NCBI RefSeq assembly: GCF_000348745.1
Contig: NC_020812.1
Span: 1,249,444-1,313,443, forward strand
Direction: 5' to 3'
Origin: Micavibrio aeruginosavorus EPB
GTDB lineage: Bacteria; Pseudomonadota; Alphaproteobacteria; Micavibrionales; Micavibrionaceae
DNA: 64,000 nucleotides
In this document: positions 17,494 through 25,596 of the stretch, piece by piece
How positions within the stretch are numbered: position 1 is the stretch's first letter
Layout: every line of letters begins with the position of its first letter
Notes under the pieces: model-generated
The model's database searches: none
What the model was told of the DNA's origin: nothing
What the model saw: only the letters and a program-made list of their open reading frames with translations
Made by a program: the position numbers and the translations under genes

Positions 17494-18174
17494 TTATTCA
17501 GCCGCGATTGCATCTTCATACAGAGGCAAATCGACGTCCATTGGGCGTTTCTGCCCGAGAACTTTTTCAACACTCATATCAAACATACCGGCAATATGCC
17601 GTGCCAGCGTTTCGGCATAGGCCGTGTTGCCGGGGAAATAAACGGCTTCGGTATCAATATCCATCACGGCGTCACCATCGGCGCGGGCGCGTTCGACCAG
17701 GTCGTTCATTTCGCGTTGCAGGGATGTCACGTAATCCAGCGTCACACCCTTTTCATGGTCGCGGTTGCGGCCACGGATGCGTTTCATCTGCGCTTCCGGT
17801 GAACATTGCAGGTTGATATACAGATCCGGCCGGCCCAGACGGCCATCCAGATAATCAAAGCACTGGTCGATCACGCCGAGTGCTTCCGGGTCTTCATCCC
17901 GGAACAGCATGTTGGTATAAGCCCGGACGTTCAAAACGCCCTGGTCCAGAACGTTGACGCATCCCGGCTTTTCGAATTTCTTGATTTCGTGGAATTTCGA
18001 TAAAACGAACCACATTTGCGACGGGAACCGGAAATTGACCGGATCAACGAAGCAATCCGCCAGAAACGGATTGGTCGACAAATTTTCATAAATGCAGTTA
18101 AACCCGACTTTTTCGAGCGCCTGACACAGCGTTGACTTGCCTACACCCAAACCGCCGACAAGCTCGATCCGCAT
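17494..18174 (-). CDS. Deoxynucleoside-kinase-like P-loop protein, paralog 2
   Basis: 226 residues. P-loop GGLGVGKS is at 7-14, E30 lies in ENLSTNPFL, and the DRS position reads DQG (77-79). Lid RIRGRNRDHEKGVTLDY is nearly identical to that of paralog 1. A C-terminal tail of about 30 residues beyond the kinase fold ends in DLPLYEDAIAAE. The close match and adjacency indicate a tandem duplication with paralog 1. ATG is preceded by GGGGAGAGTAACC, nearly the same leader as paralog 1, so the duplication may include the ribosome binding region. A dNTP-salvage role is inferred from the family; an adenylate-kinase-like role cannot be excluded. Confidence 0.8.
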   Translation of the reverse strand: MRIELVGGLGVGKSTLCQALEKVGFNCIYENLSTNPFLADCFVDPVNFRFPSQMWFVLSKFHEIKKFEKPGCVNVLDQGVLNVRAYTNMLFRDEDPEALGVIDQCFDYLDGRLGRPDLYINLQCSPEAQMKRIRGRNRDHEKGVTLDYVTSLQREMNDLVERARADGDAVMDIDTEAVYFPGNTAYAETLARHIAGMFDMSVEKVLGQKRPMDVDLPLYEDAIAAE

Positions 18175-18354
18175 ATGGTTACTCTCCCCGCAACTTTTTT
18201 GATTACGGGACTAACGGTACCAAGCATAGGGGATCAGGGGCACCCGGAAATGGGTTAATGTCCACAGATAACCGCACGGGAAAATTGGGTTTTTAGGCAT
18301 CCGGGCCAATATCGCCCAGAGGTCACAAACGCCAGAACATACAACCAATACCCC

Positions 18355-18855
18355 CTAGATAGGGATCAGGTGATCATACCGCGGGCGTGTCGCTTCAATT
18401 TTGCTGGAAAGGGTTTTGCCCATGGCCTCGATCTGCTCGGCCACGGCATCAGCACTTTTGTGGCGCAGATCATTCCGCAGACCATCGGGCAGATAGCGCA
18501 TGAAATGAATTTTCATCACTTCTTTTTCGACCGGAATTTTTTGTGTTTCCAGGACATTCAACTGCGCGCGCGTTATATCCGCCGTGCCCTTGAAATAATC
18601 GCACAGGCGCGTGCCCATGGATTTACAATCCTGAACCTTTGCCAGATGCGCATTCAAAATTTGGGCATTGCCAATCAAAACATCCAAAACCATGCGGGCG
18701 GCATGGTCGGTAATGTCGTTTGCGTAAACCGGATAATATTGACGCATGATGTCCGGGAAAATTTTTTCGGCTTGGATTTTTTCTTCTTTAGCCAACTGCG
18801 TGAAAAAAGCGCTGGAGCCATCCGTTGAAAATGTCGGGAAATGAAATCGTTCCAT
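18355..18855 (-). CDS. Hypothetical protein (166 aa)
   Basis: No family was recognised. The 166-residue protein is mostly alpha-helical in appearance, without signal peptide or membrane segment. It has two cysteines in the middle (QDCKSMGTRLCDYF) and a charged C-terminus ending DHLIPI. It lies between the methyltransferase gene (73 bases upstream) and kinase paralog 2 (180 bases downstream), all on the minus strand. AAAGGATAAAGCC precedes the ATG, a plausible ribosome binding site. Confidence 0.7.
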   Translation of the reverse strand: MERFHFPTFSTDGSSAFFTQLAKEEKIQAEKIFPDIMRQYYPVYANDITDHAARMVLDVLIGNAQILNAHLAKVQDCKSMGTRLCDYFKGTADITRAQLNVLETQKIPVEKEVMKIHFMRYLPDGLRNDLRHKSADAVAEQIEAMGKTLSSKIEATRPRYDHLIPI

Positions 18856-18928
18856 GGCTTTATCCTTTCAAGCCAACTGCGAAAATACGGGCCTTTTTAC
18901 CGCACCCAACGTAATTATGTCAATAAAT

Positions 18929-20092
18929 TCAAACTATTGTTTCTAAATAATGGGTTGTCACGCCAAATTGCTGTTTAAAGGCGTCAATATCCGCCGCAAT
19001 TTTAGCCTGACCGGCCTTTCCGCCCTTTTTCTTCTGCGCCACGATCATGACGTTTTTGGCGGTGTGTTCGGCGGAAATAAATTCAAAAATCTTCACGTCA
19101 TAACCGTGATATTCCAGGATCATACCGCGCAGCGTGTCGGTGACCATTTCGGCCTGACGTTCCATGAAAATGCCATGGCGGGTCAGCAGACCGAGCGTGT
19201 CGCCCGCCCCGTTCTTCTCCATCTCTCGGCGGATTTGTTTGTGGCAGCACGGGGCAACGATAATGAATTCAGAGCCCGCCTTGATCCCCTTGGCGATTGC
19301 ATCATCCGTCGCCGTATCGCACGCATGCAGGGCGATCAGCATATTCACGCCATCGGCATTGAAATTATCAATCGCGCCTTGGGCAAAGGACAGGCCATCA
19401 AACGATGAATTCTTCGCAATCTGGTTGCACAACATGACCAGATCGGGTCGATATTCAACACCCATAACCCGCACATCAATATTGCGGATATTTTTCAAAT
19501 AATCATACAGGGCGAAGGTCAGATACCCCTTGCCCGCACCCATATCGACAATGTTTTTAAACGTATCGGGGGATGCGTTTTTGGTCAGACCGTCGATGAT
19601 TTCGATGTATTTATTAATCTGGCGGAACTTGTCCTGCGCCTTGTCAAACACACGGCCATTCGGATCCGTGATTTTCAGGTCACGCAGATAATGGCTGCCA
19701 TCCGACGGAACCAGGCGGTTTTTATTGCGGTCATGATCGGCGGAGGGCACTTCGCTATGGCTGGCCGGTTTTTCCTTCACAGTATTTTTGTCCAACACCA
19801 GATCATATTGCGTTGTGAACAACGTCCCGGCCTTGAAATCCGACAGGACGGCCTTCTGGATCATACCAACGGCGACCGGGATGTCGTAATTTTTGACGAT
19901 GTCGCGGGTTTTGTAGTGATAGGTGAAGCTGAGTTTTTCCTCACGCTTCACAATGATTTTTCGAACGTCGATTTTCTTCAGGTCTTTTTCCGTGCCCACA
20001 TAATGGCTCAGGGACATTTTAACAAAAGTCCCCTGCCCCAAAGCAGATTTCAGGGACACAACAAAATCAGACTGTCCGGTGTTTGATGCCAT
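18929..20092 (-). CDS. SAM-dependent methyltransferase (Methyltransf_32 / METTL25-like)
   Basis: A 387-residue protein. The N-terminal 160 residues are of unknown fold. The class I SAM-binding motif VDMGAGKGYLTFALYDYL begins at 182. Later motifs LIALHACDTATDDAI and IVAPCCHKQIRREM are typical of the PF13679 type, which includes METTL25 relatives. The CCH may bind metal or lie at the active site. Target (RNA, protein or small molecule) is unknown. The N-terminal extension, with KIDVRKIIVKREEKLSFTY, could bind substrate. It starts 1 base after the thioesterase gene, so it is almost certainly co-transcribed with it. Confidence 0.75.
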   Translation of the reverse strand: MASNTGQSDFVVSLKSALGQGTFVKMSLSHYVGTEKDLKKIDVRKIIVKREEKLSFTYHYKTRDIVKNYDIPVAVGMIQKAVLSDFKAGTLFTTQYDLVLDKNTVKEKPASHSEVPSADHDRNKNRLVPSDGSHYLRDLKITDPNGRVFDKAQDKFRQINKYIEIIDGLTKNASPDTFKNIVDMGAGKGYLTFALYDYLKNIRNIDVRVMGVEYRPDLVMLCNQIAKNSSFDGLSFAQGAIDNFNADGVNMLIALHACDTATDDAIAKGIKAGSEFIIVAPCCHKQIRREMEKNGAGDTLGLLTRHGIFMERQAEMVTDTLRGMILEYHGYDVKIFEFISAEHTAKNVMIVAQKKKGGKAGQAKIAADIDAFKQQFGVTTHYLETIV

Positions 20093-20093
20093 G

Positions 20094-20516
20094 TTACACG
20101 GACTCGCTCACGCCAATGGCATAGAGCCATTCCGGCGTTGGTAAAACCAGCTTGCGGGCCTTCAGGTCGAATAAAGCGATGGTGAACACGGCTTCGGCGC
20201 ACGCTTCGTTGTTATCGTTGTAAATCACCTGTTTCAACGTGGCGATTTTTCCTGCGCATGATGTGGTTTGCGTTTCAATCACCACATTTTGGTGCAGGCG
20301 CAATTCCTTCATAAACTTGATATTGCATTCCAAAATGGTGGGGCCCAATGCGCTTTCGCGGATTTTCGCCATGCCGTAACCACGTTGATTGATAAAATCC
20401 CACCGCGCTTCTTCCAGAACCTCAAGATAGGTCGCATTATTCATGTGACCGAACGTATCCAGATGACGTTCGATGATTTTCAGCGGGTATTTAAATTTTA
20501 CAAATTGTTCCGTCAC
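20094..20516 (-). CDS. Acyl-CoA thioesterase, 4HBT hot-dog family
   Basis: 140 residues, the size of a single hot-dog domain. The 4-hydroxybenzoyl-CoA-thioesterase signature is HLDTFGHMNNATYLEVLEEARW, with catalytic D20 and the following GHMNN. Members hydrolyse acyl-CoA or acyl-ACP thioesters; the acyl group is not predictable here. Translation starts at GTG and overlaps the stop of kinase paralog 3 (GTGA), implying coupled translation. The gene lies in a run that continues directly from pdhC. Confidence 0.88.
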   Translation of the reverse strand: MTEQFVKFKYPLKIIERHLDTFGHMNNATYLEVLEEARWDFINQRGYGMAKIRESALGPTILECNIKFMKELRLHQNVVIETQTTSCAGKIATLKQVIYNDNNEACAEAVFTIALFDLKARKLVLPTPEWLYAIGVSESV

Positions 20517-21118
20517 GGCGACACCATCCCCATAATTTTACGAATGGCATGGCCATCGATTTCGGGCAAGCCCTTGGTCGTATCAATTTCCCATACGGGT
20601 ACGGAACCATCCGCCTTTAACGCATCCAAGTAATATTTTATTTTTTCACCCAACGCGTCCAGAAACTCAATCGTGTGAGCCTGTTCAAAATCGCGTCCGC
20701 GATGTTTTATACGCCGCAACAATTCGTCGCTGTCACAATGCAGGTGAATGACCAGATCGGGATTGCCATTGGCCTTGTACATGCGATCAATGGCGCGGTG
20801 TGTTTTGGCCATATCCGAGGGCGCGGTACGGCTCAAATAAAAATCGGCATAGGCTTTATCAACGGCCAGACAATAATCAATCACATACGGAATGGGTGAT
20901 GGGGATGATACTGCGTTGGCCACTTCGGCAAAACGTTGTTTCAAAATCCACTTTTGCAACAACAGTTCATATCGTGCAGGGTCTTTCTGGGCCTTGATCC
21001 AGTATGGATTGTTTCGGACATCTTCACGCGCGACCGGAAAACCATGTTCTGCAAACACATCGCATAACGTTGATTTACCGGCGGCCAAAATGCCCGAAAC
21101 TTCAATCCGCTTTGCCAT
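20513..21118 (-). CDS. Deoxynucleoside-kinase-like P-loop protein, paralog 3
   Basis: 201 residues and more diverged than paralogs 1 and 2. The P-loop is GILAAGKS (9-16). E32 occurs in REDVRNNPYW, corresponding to the ENLxxNPYL block of the other two. The DRS position is DYC (81-83). Lid RIKHRGRDFEQAHTIEF is at 136-152. It starts 9 bases after the stop of pdhC and overlaps the thioesterase start by 4 bases. It is thus embedded in the pdh transcription unit. Likely a (deoxy)nucleoside kinase fold; substrate and activity unknown. Confidence 0.8.
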   Translation of the reverse strand: MAKRIEVSGILAAGKSTLCDVFAEHGFPVAREDVRNNPYWIKAQKDPARYELLLQKWILKQRFAEVANAVSSPSPIPYVIDYCLAVDKAYADFYLSRTAPSDMAKTHRAIDRMYKANGNPDLVIHLHCDSDELLRRIKHRGRDFEQAHTIEFLDALGEKIKYYLDALKADGSVPVWEIDTTKGLPEIDGHAIRKIMGMVSP

Positions 21119-21127
21119 GACTGATGA

Positions 21128-22396
21128 TTACACCAGCATGGATACAGGATTTTCAATATAGCGCTTAAACACCTGCAGATATTCCGCACCCACGGCCCCA
21201 TCCACCGCACGGTGGTCAACCGACAGCGTAACAGACATGACCGTACCCACTTCCAGCTTGCCGTTCACGACAACCGGTTGCTGAATCCCTGCGCCAACAG
21301 CCAGAATGCAGGCCTGCGGCGGGTTGATGATGGCGGCAAAGTCCTTGATGCCATACATGCCCAGGTTCGAGATCGAGAACGTCCCGCCCTGAAATTCAAC
21401 CGGCTTCAATTTGCCATCACGGGCACGCGCGGCCAGATCCTTCACTTCCTCAGAAATTGCGCGCAGACCTTTGGTCTCTGCGGACTTAACGATCGGCGTA
21501 ATCAAACCGTTCGGCGTGGCCACGGCCACAGAGATATCGGAGCTGTGATATTGCAAAATCGCATCATCCGTCCACGACACGTTCGCCGCCGGGTAGGCTT
21601 TCAAAGCCATGGCCGATGCCTTGATCACGAAATCGTTCACCGACAATTTGAATGCGCCCTTGGCTTCGGCATTCAAACGCTCACGCGCGGCCAGCAAATC
21701 ATCAATCCGGCAATCAATGGTCAGATAGAAATGCGGAACCGTTTGTTTGGATTCCAACAAGCGGGATGCAACCACCTTGCGGATATTGTTGTTCGGCAGT
21801 TCCGTGTATTCCATACCCAACAGGTCGGCCAGTTGCTTGGCGTTCGGACCAGCCGATGCCGTGCGCGATGCGCCCGCAGAAGCCGGAGCCTTTGCCGCGC
21901 CACCTTTAAAGTTCAGCACGTCATCCTTCACGATACGGCCATGCGGGCCCGTGCCGGATACAGCGGACAGGTCAATGCCCTTCTCACCCGCCAAACGACG
22001 CGCCAACGGCGATGCAAAAACGCGGGAACCTTTGTCCATCTGCACGGCAACAGGCGCAGCCTTTTGCGCGACAGGGGCCGCAGCCGGAGCAGCGGATGGC
22101 GCCATCGGAGCGGCCTTCGGTGCGGCAGCCTTACCCAGATCCGCCGCACTTTCACCATCTTCCAGCAACATGGCAATCGGCGTATTCACAGCCACACCTT
22201 CGGTGCCATCAGCCACCAGAATTTTACCCAGCGTGCCTTCATCCACGGCTTCGACTTCCATCGTCGCCTTGTCGGTTTCGATTTCGGCGATGACGTCACC
22301 AGCCTTGATCTTGTCGCCTTCTTTCTTGGTCCATTTGGCCAATTTCCCTTCGGTCATCGTCGGGGACAAGGCGGGCATTGTGATTTGAATAGGCAT
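21128..22396 (-). CDS. pdhC: Pyruvate dehydrogenase E2 (dihydrolipoamide acetyltransferase)
   Basis: Core acetyltransferase of the pyruvate dehydrogenase complex, 422 residues. One N-terminal lipoyl domain has the lipoylated K43 in [11 protein letters not shown]. An Ala/Pro-rich linker follows, then a peripheral-subunit-binding domain (VFASPLARRLAGEKGIDLS...GRIVKDDV) and a catalytic domain ending with the active-site VDHRAVDGAVGAEYL. It is third in the order pdhA-pdhB-pdhC. Its lipoyl domain is almost the same as that of PdhB, which indicates a shared origin. Kinase paralog 3 follows after 9 bases. Confidence 0.96.
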   Translation of the reverse strand: MPIQITMPALSPTMTEGKLAKWTKKEGDKIKAGDVIAEIETDKATMEVEAVDEGTLGKILVADGTEGVAVNTPIAMLLEDGESAADLGKAAAPKAAPMAPSAAPAAAPVAQKAAPVAVQMDKGSRVFASPLARRLAGEKGIDLSAVSGTGPHGRIVKDDVLNFKGGAAKAPASAGASRTASAGPNAKQLADLLGMEYTELPNNNIRKVVASRLLESKQTVPHFYLTIDCRIDDLLAARERLNAEAKGAFKLSVNDFVIKASAMALKAYPAANVSWTDDAILQYHSSDISVAVATPNGLITPIVKSAETKGLRAISEEVKDLAARARDGKLKPVEFQGGTFSISNLGMYGIKDFAAIINPPQACILAVGAGIQQPVVVNGKLEVGTVMSVTLSVDHRAVDGAVGAEYLQVFKRYIENPVSMLV

Positions 22397-22411
22397 CTTT
22401 GTTCTCTCTAC

Positions 22412-23824
22412 TTAGCGATAGCAAACCTGTTTCGCCACATGGACAATCTCATCCACCTGCGGCAGGGCCAGGGCCTCAAGATTTGCGGCATACGGCAACG
22501 GCACATCCGCCGCGCATACACGACGCACCGGCGCATCCAGGTAATCAAACGCATGTTCGTTGACCAAAGCGGCGATTTCCGACCCCACGCCTGCAAACGG
22601 CCAGCTTTCTTCAACGCTGACAATGCGGTTGGTTTTCTTCACCGACTCAATGATCGTCCAGCGATCCAGCGGGCGGATCGTGCGCAGGTTGATGACCTCG
22701 GCGCTAATGCCCTGCTCGGCCAGTTTCTCGGCCGCCTGCAACGCTTTGCCAACCATGATGGAATAGGCAACCAGTGTCACATCGGTGCCTTCGCGTTCGA
22801 TTTTCGCGCGGCCCATCGGGATCACGAAATCTTCATCTGTCGGCACTTCAAAGCTCTGGCCGTACATGATTTCGTTTTCCAGGATCACAACCGGGTTCGG
22901 GTCACGAATGGCGGCCTTCATCAGACCTTTCGCATCGGCGGCGGACCACGGCGCAACAACTTTCAGCCCCGGAATATGGCCATACCAGCTGGCATAATCC
23001 TGGCTGTGCTGGGCGCCAACGCGGGCGGCGGCACCGTTCGGGCCACGGAACACGATCGGGCAACCCAATTGGCCACCCGCCATATACAGCGTTTTGGCGG
23101 CCGAGTTGATGATGTGGTCAATCGCCTGCATCGCGAAGTTCATGGTCATGAATTCGACAATCGGCTTCAGGCCACTGAACGCGGCCCCGGTTGCGATACC
23201 GGCAAAACCGTATTCGGTGATCGGCGTATCAATCACGCGTTTCGCACCAAATTCATCCAACAGACCTTGGGATACTTTGTACGCGCCGTTATATTCGGCA
23301 ACCTCTTCACCCATCAGGAAGACCGTATTATCACGGCGCATTTCCTCGGCCATGGCGTTACGCAAAGCTTCGCGCACCGTCATGGTTTGCATTTCGGTGA
23401 AAGCAGATTCGTCGAACATCGGCGGTTCGATAATCACACCCTGTGCATACAGGATGTCGCGGTTATCAACGCGCGCACCAGCAGGCTGGCTTGCCGAACC
23501 ACCGGACACAACCGGCGCAGCAGCAGGAGCCGCTGCGGCTTTCGGTGCCGGGCCGGACGACACCGCCCCAACGGATGTTTCACCATCTTCCAGCAAAACG
23601 GCAATCGGTGTGTTCACCGCGACACCTTCGGTGCCTTCGGCGATCAGCAGCTTGCCCAACTTGCCTTCATCCACGGCTTCGACTTCCATGGTGGCTTTAT
23701 CGGTTTCAATCTCGGCGATCACATCACCGGGCTTCACCATATCGCCTTCTTTTTTCGTCCACTTGGCCAGTTTCCCTTCGGTCATCGTCGGGGACAGCGC
23801 GGGCATCAAAACTTCAATCGACAT
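22412..23824 (-). CDS. pdhB: Pyruvate dehydrogenase E1 beta with N-terminal lipoyl domain
   Basis: 470 residues, about 140 longer than an ordinary E1 beta. The extra part is an N-terminal lipoyl domain (lipoyl lysine K43 in [11 protein letters not shown]) plus an Ala/Pro linker. The transketolase-like pyrimidine-binding and C-terminal domains follow from about residue 145 ([32 protein letters not shown]). A lipoylated E1 beta is a known feature of alphaproteobacterial complexes. Start at 23824 with AGAAAATG context. It is 27 bases downstream of pdhA and 15 bases upstream of pdhC. Confidence 0.96.
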   Translation of the reverse strand: MSIEVLMPALSPTMTEGKLAKWTKKEGDMVKPGDVIAEIETDKATMEVEAVDEGKLGKLLIAEGTEGVAVNTPIAVLLEDGETSVGAVSSGPAPKAAAAPAAAPVVSGGSASQPAGARVDNRDILYAQGVIIEPPMFDESAFTEMQTMTVREALRNAMAEEMRRDNTVFLMGEEVAEYNGAYKVSQGLLDEFGAKRVIDTPITEYGFAGIATGAAFSGLKPIVEFMTMNFAMQAIDHIINSAAKTLYMAGGQLGCPIVFRGPNGAAARVGAQHSQDYASWYGHIPGLKVVAPWSAADAKGLMKAAIRDPNPVVILENEIMYGQSFEVPTDEDFVIPMGRAKIEREGTDVTLVAYSIMVGKALQAAEKLAEQGISAEVINLRTIRPLDRWTIIESVKKTNRIVSVEESWPFAGVGSEIAALVNEHAFDYLDAPVRRVCAADVPLPYAANLEALALPQVDEIVHVAKQVCYR

Positions 23825-23851
23825 TTTCTTCTCTTCACTCTCAATGGGTGA

Positions 23852-24880
23852 TTAGTCTTTGACTTCGACCAGAACATCGGTCCACAGCTCGGCAACATCC
23901 GGCTCCGGTGACTCTTGCGCAAATTGTGCGGCTTCGTTCACGATGTCTTTGATCTCTTTTTCAATCGGCTTCAGATCGTCCTCGGTCACACCCTCGGCCT
24001 CCAGAAGCTTGCGGATGCGTTCAATCGGATCGCTTTCCGTCTTGAACTTCTCCACCTCTTCCTTGGAACGGTATTTGCCCGGGTCGGACATAGAGTGGCC
24101 GCGATAGCGATAGGTCATCATTTCCAGCAGGTATGGGCCATTGCCGGAACGGATATGGTCCAGCGCCTGACGCGCAGCGGCCTGAACGGCCAGAACATCC
24201 ATACCGTCCACCTGTTCACCCGGAATGCCATAGGCCTCGCCCCGGCGGTACAGATCACCGGCGGCGTGGCGGGAAATGCTGGTCCCCATGCCGTATTTGT
24301 TGTTTTCAATGATGTACAGAACCGGCAGTTTCCACAGGGCGGCCATGTTCATGGCTTCATAAAACTGCCCCTGGTTGGATGAACCATCGCCCATATAGGC
24401 CACAGCCACGCCGTTATCGCCCTTGTATTTGTGCGCGAAGGCCAGACCGGTGCCGAGCGAGGAGCTGGCACCAACAATACCGTGGCCGCCGAAGAAGTTC
24501 GCTTCCTTGCTGAACATGTGCATCGAACCGCCCTTGCCGCGGGAATATCCGCCGCGACGCCCGGTCAGTTCCGCCATAACCCCTTTCGGGTCCATGTTAC
24601 AGGCCAGCATGTGGCCGTGATCGCGGTATGCGGTGATCACCGTATCCTGCGGCTCCTGCATCGACTGGATGCCTGTGACGACGGCTTCCTGCCCGATATA
24701 CAGGTGGCAGAACCCACCGATCAGGCCCATGCCGTACAGCTGGCCGGATTTCTCTTCAAAACGGCGGATCAGCAACATGTCGCGGAAGAGCTTTTTCATC
24801 TCTTCAACGGTCGGCTTCGCCTGACTGTTCGATACGGATTTCAACTTTGAATCTTTGCTTGTCTTGGCGGATGTGGCCAC
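23852..24880 (-). CDS. pdhA: Pyruvate dehydrogenase E1 alpha
   Basis: Thiamine-diphosphate-binding subunit that decarboxylates pyruvate. Start chosen as GTG at 24880 because a perfect AGGAGG lies 6 bases upstream. A longer frame to 24964 would add 28 residues before that ribosome binding site. The resulting 342-residue protein has the TPP motif GDGSSNQGQFYEAMNMA ending in IENN. The phosphorylation-loop region YRYRGHSMSDPGKYRS is typical. First gene of pdhA-pdhB-pdhC, with an ftsB-like gene 125 bases upstream on the same strand. Confidence 0.95.
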   Translation of the reverse strand: MATSAKTSKDSKLKSVSNSQAKPTVEEMKKLFRDMLLIRRFEEKSGQLYGMGLIGGFCHLYIGQEAVVTGIQSMQEPQDTVITAYRDHGHMLACNMDPKGVMAELTGRRGGYSRGKGGSMHMFSKEANFFGGHGIVGASSSLGTGLAFAHKYKGDNGVAVAYMGDGSSNQGQFYEAMNMAALWKLPVLYIIENNKYGMGTSISRHAAGDLYRRGEAYGIPGEQVDGMDVLAVQAAARQALDHIRSGNGPYLLEMMTYRYRGHSMSDPGKYRSKEEVEKFKTESDPIERIRKLLEAEGVTEDDLKPIEKEIKDIVNEAAQFAQESPEPDVAELWTDVLVEVKD

Positions 24881-25005
24881 GAAAAGCCTCCTGCAGAAAA
24901 CGTTGGAAATGTGCGATTTTTCGCCCCGCACAACTACACCATTTCCCGGCGCGTTTCCACCCAAAACAGGATGGGAACCCCCGAAATGGTGCGTCGCAAT
25001 AATTT

Positions 25006-25320
25006 TTATTGGCTCAGAACAACGGCTTGCTCATTGGCATAGCCAAACCCCAGAACGGCCCGCGCCCGCTCCTCCAGCAAATCCGGGTCCAATGAACCGG
25101 GACGCAGGCGGGTCACGCGGGCTTCCAGTTCAACACGCTGCACGGTTGTTTTTTCAACCTGCACCGTGGTCTTTGCAATGGATTGCTCCAGCGTCATCAG
25201 GCGGATGATCGACCGCTCCCCCTGCACCAGATGGTACGAGAAGTACAGCGTCAGACAAATCCCGATGATACCCAGGACATTGCGCTGTTTCGTTTTACGC
25301 TGTGAAAGGGAAGCTCTCAT
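25006..25320 (-). CDS. FtsB/DivIC-type septum formation initiator
   Basis: Small bitopic membrane protein. The start at 25320 (MRASLSQRKTKQRN) gives 104 residues; GTG at 25326 is also possible, and an upstream frame to 25356 is less likely. A basic cytoplasmic tail precedes one membrane segment (VLGIIGICLTLYFSYHLV). A periplasmic coiled coil follows (LEQSIAKTTVQVEKTTVQRVELEARV), then a C-terminal LDPDLLEERARAVLGF motif, which is typical of FtsB-like proteins. It would act in the FtsQLB divisome complex. The position between eno and pdhA is conserved in alphaproteobacteria. Confidence 0.88.
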   Translation of the reverse strand: MRASLSQRKTKQRNVLGIIGICLTLYFSYHLVQGERSIIRLMTLEQSIAKTTVQVEKTTVQRVELEARVTRLRPGSLDPDLLEERARAVLGFGYANEQAVVLSQ

Positions 25321-25596
25321 ACTCACTATGGAATCACAAAGACCGTTCGGCGGCAAGAGGAAAGTATAACGGAGTCAAATAGTTAAGGCGGGAAGGTCCA
25401 GTGAACGGCGAGGCGCTAAGTGATTCAAAAGACTCACTATTTTTAGCATAACTCCGTATGAAGTCCCGCATGAAAAGCATAATTTTTTATGCCCGACCGG
25501 AATATCGGCACCGCAGCACAGTGAACAGCTTGCCCACAGCGCGGCTCCACCTATTATGATTGAAGCGTCACCATTCCCTCCCCGGAGTTTCTGATT
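25321..25596. other. Divergent intergenic region with short repeats
   Basis: A 276-base gap between the ftsB-like gene (minus) and the small transporter (plus). ACTCACTAT occurs at its left end (25321) and again near 25433. A perfect inverted repeat GCATAA-TTTT-TTATGC lies at 25477-25492. No tRNA fold or convincing gene was found. It presumably carries two divergent promoters. Confidence 0.5.

Noticed and set aside
16829-18174. Paralogs 1 and 2 as one frameshifted gene
   Set aside because: Each has its own start, ribosome binding site, P-loop and lid and a full length of over 200 residues; they are a tandem duplication.
21212-23851. Long open frame of 879 codons on the plus strand, antisense to pdhB and pdhC
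   Set aside because: The opposite strand has convincing lipoyl, E1-beta and E2 domains. The antisense frame is rich in His, Arg, Asn and Gly without any known domain, which is a by-product of codon bias.
25466-25567. Possible 33-codon plus-strand frame (MKSRMKSIIFYARPEY...) upstream of the small transporter
   Set aside because: No ribosome binding site or terminator was found, unlike the 38-codon gene at 32.5 kb.
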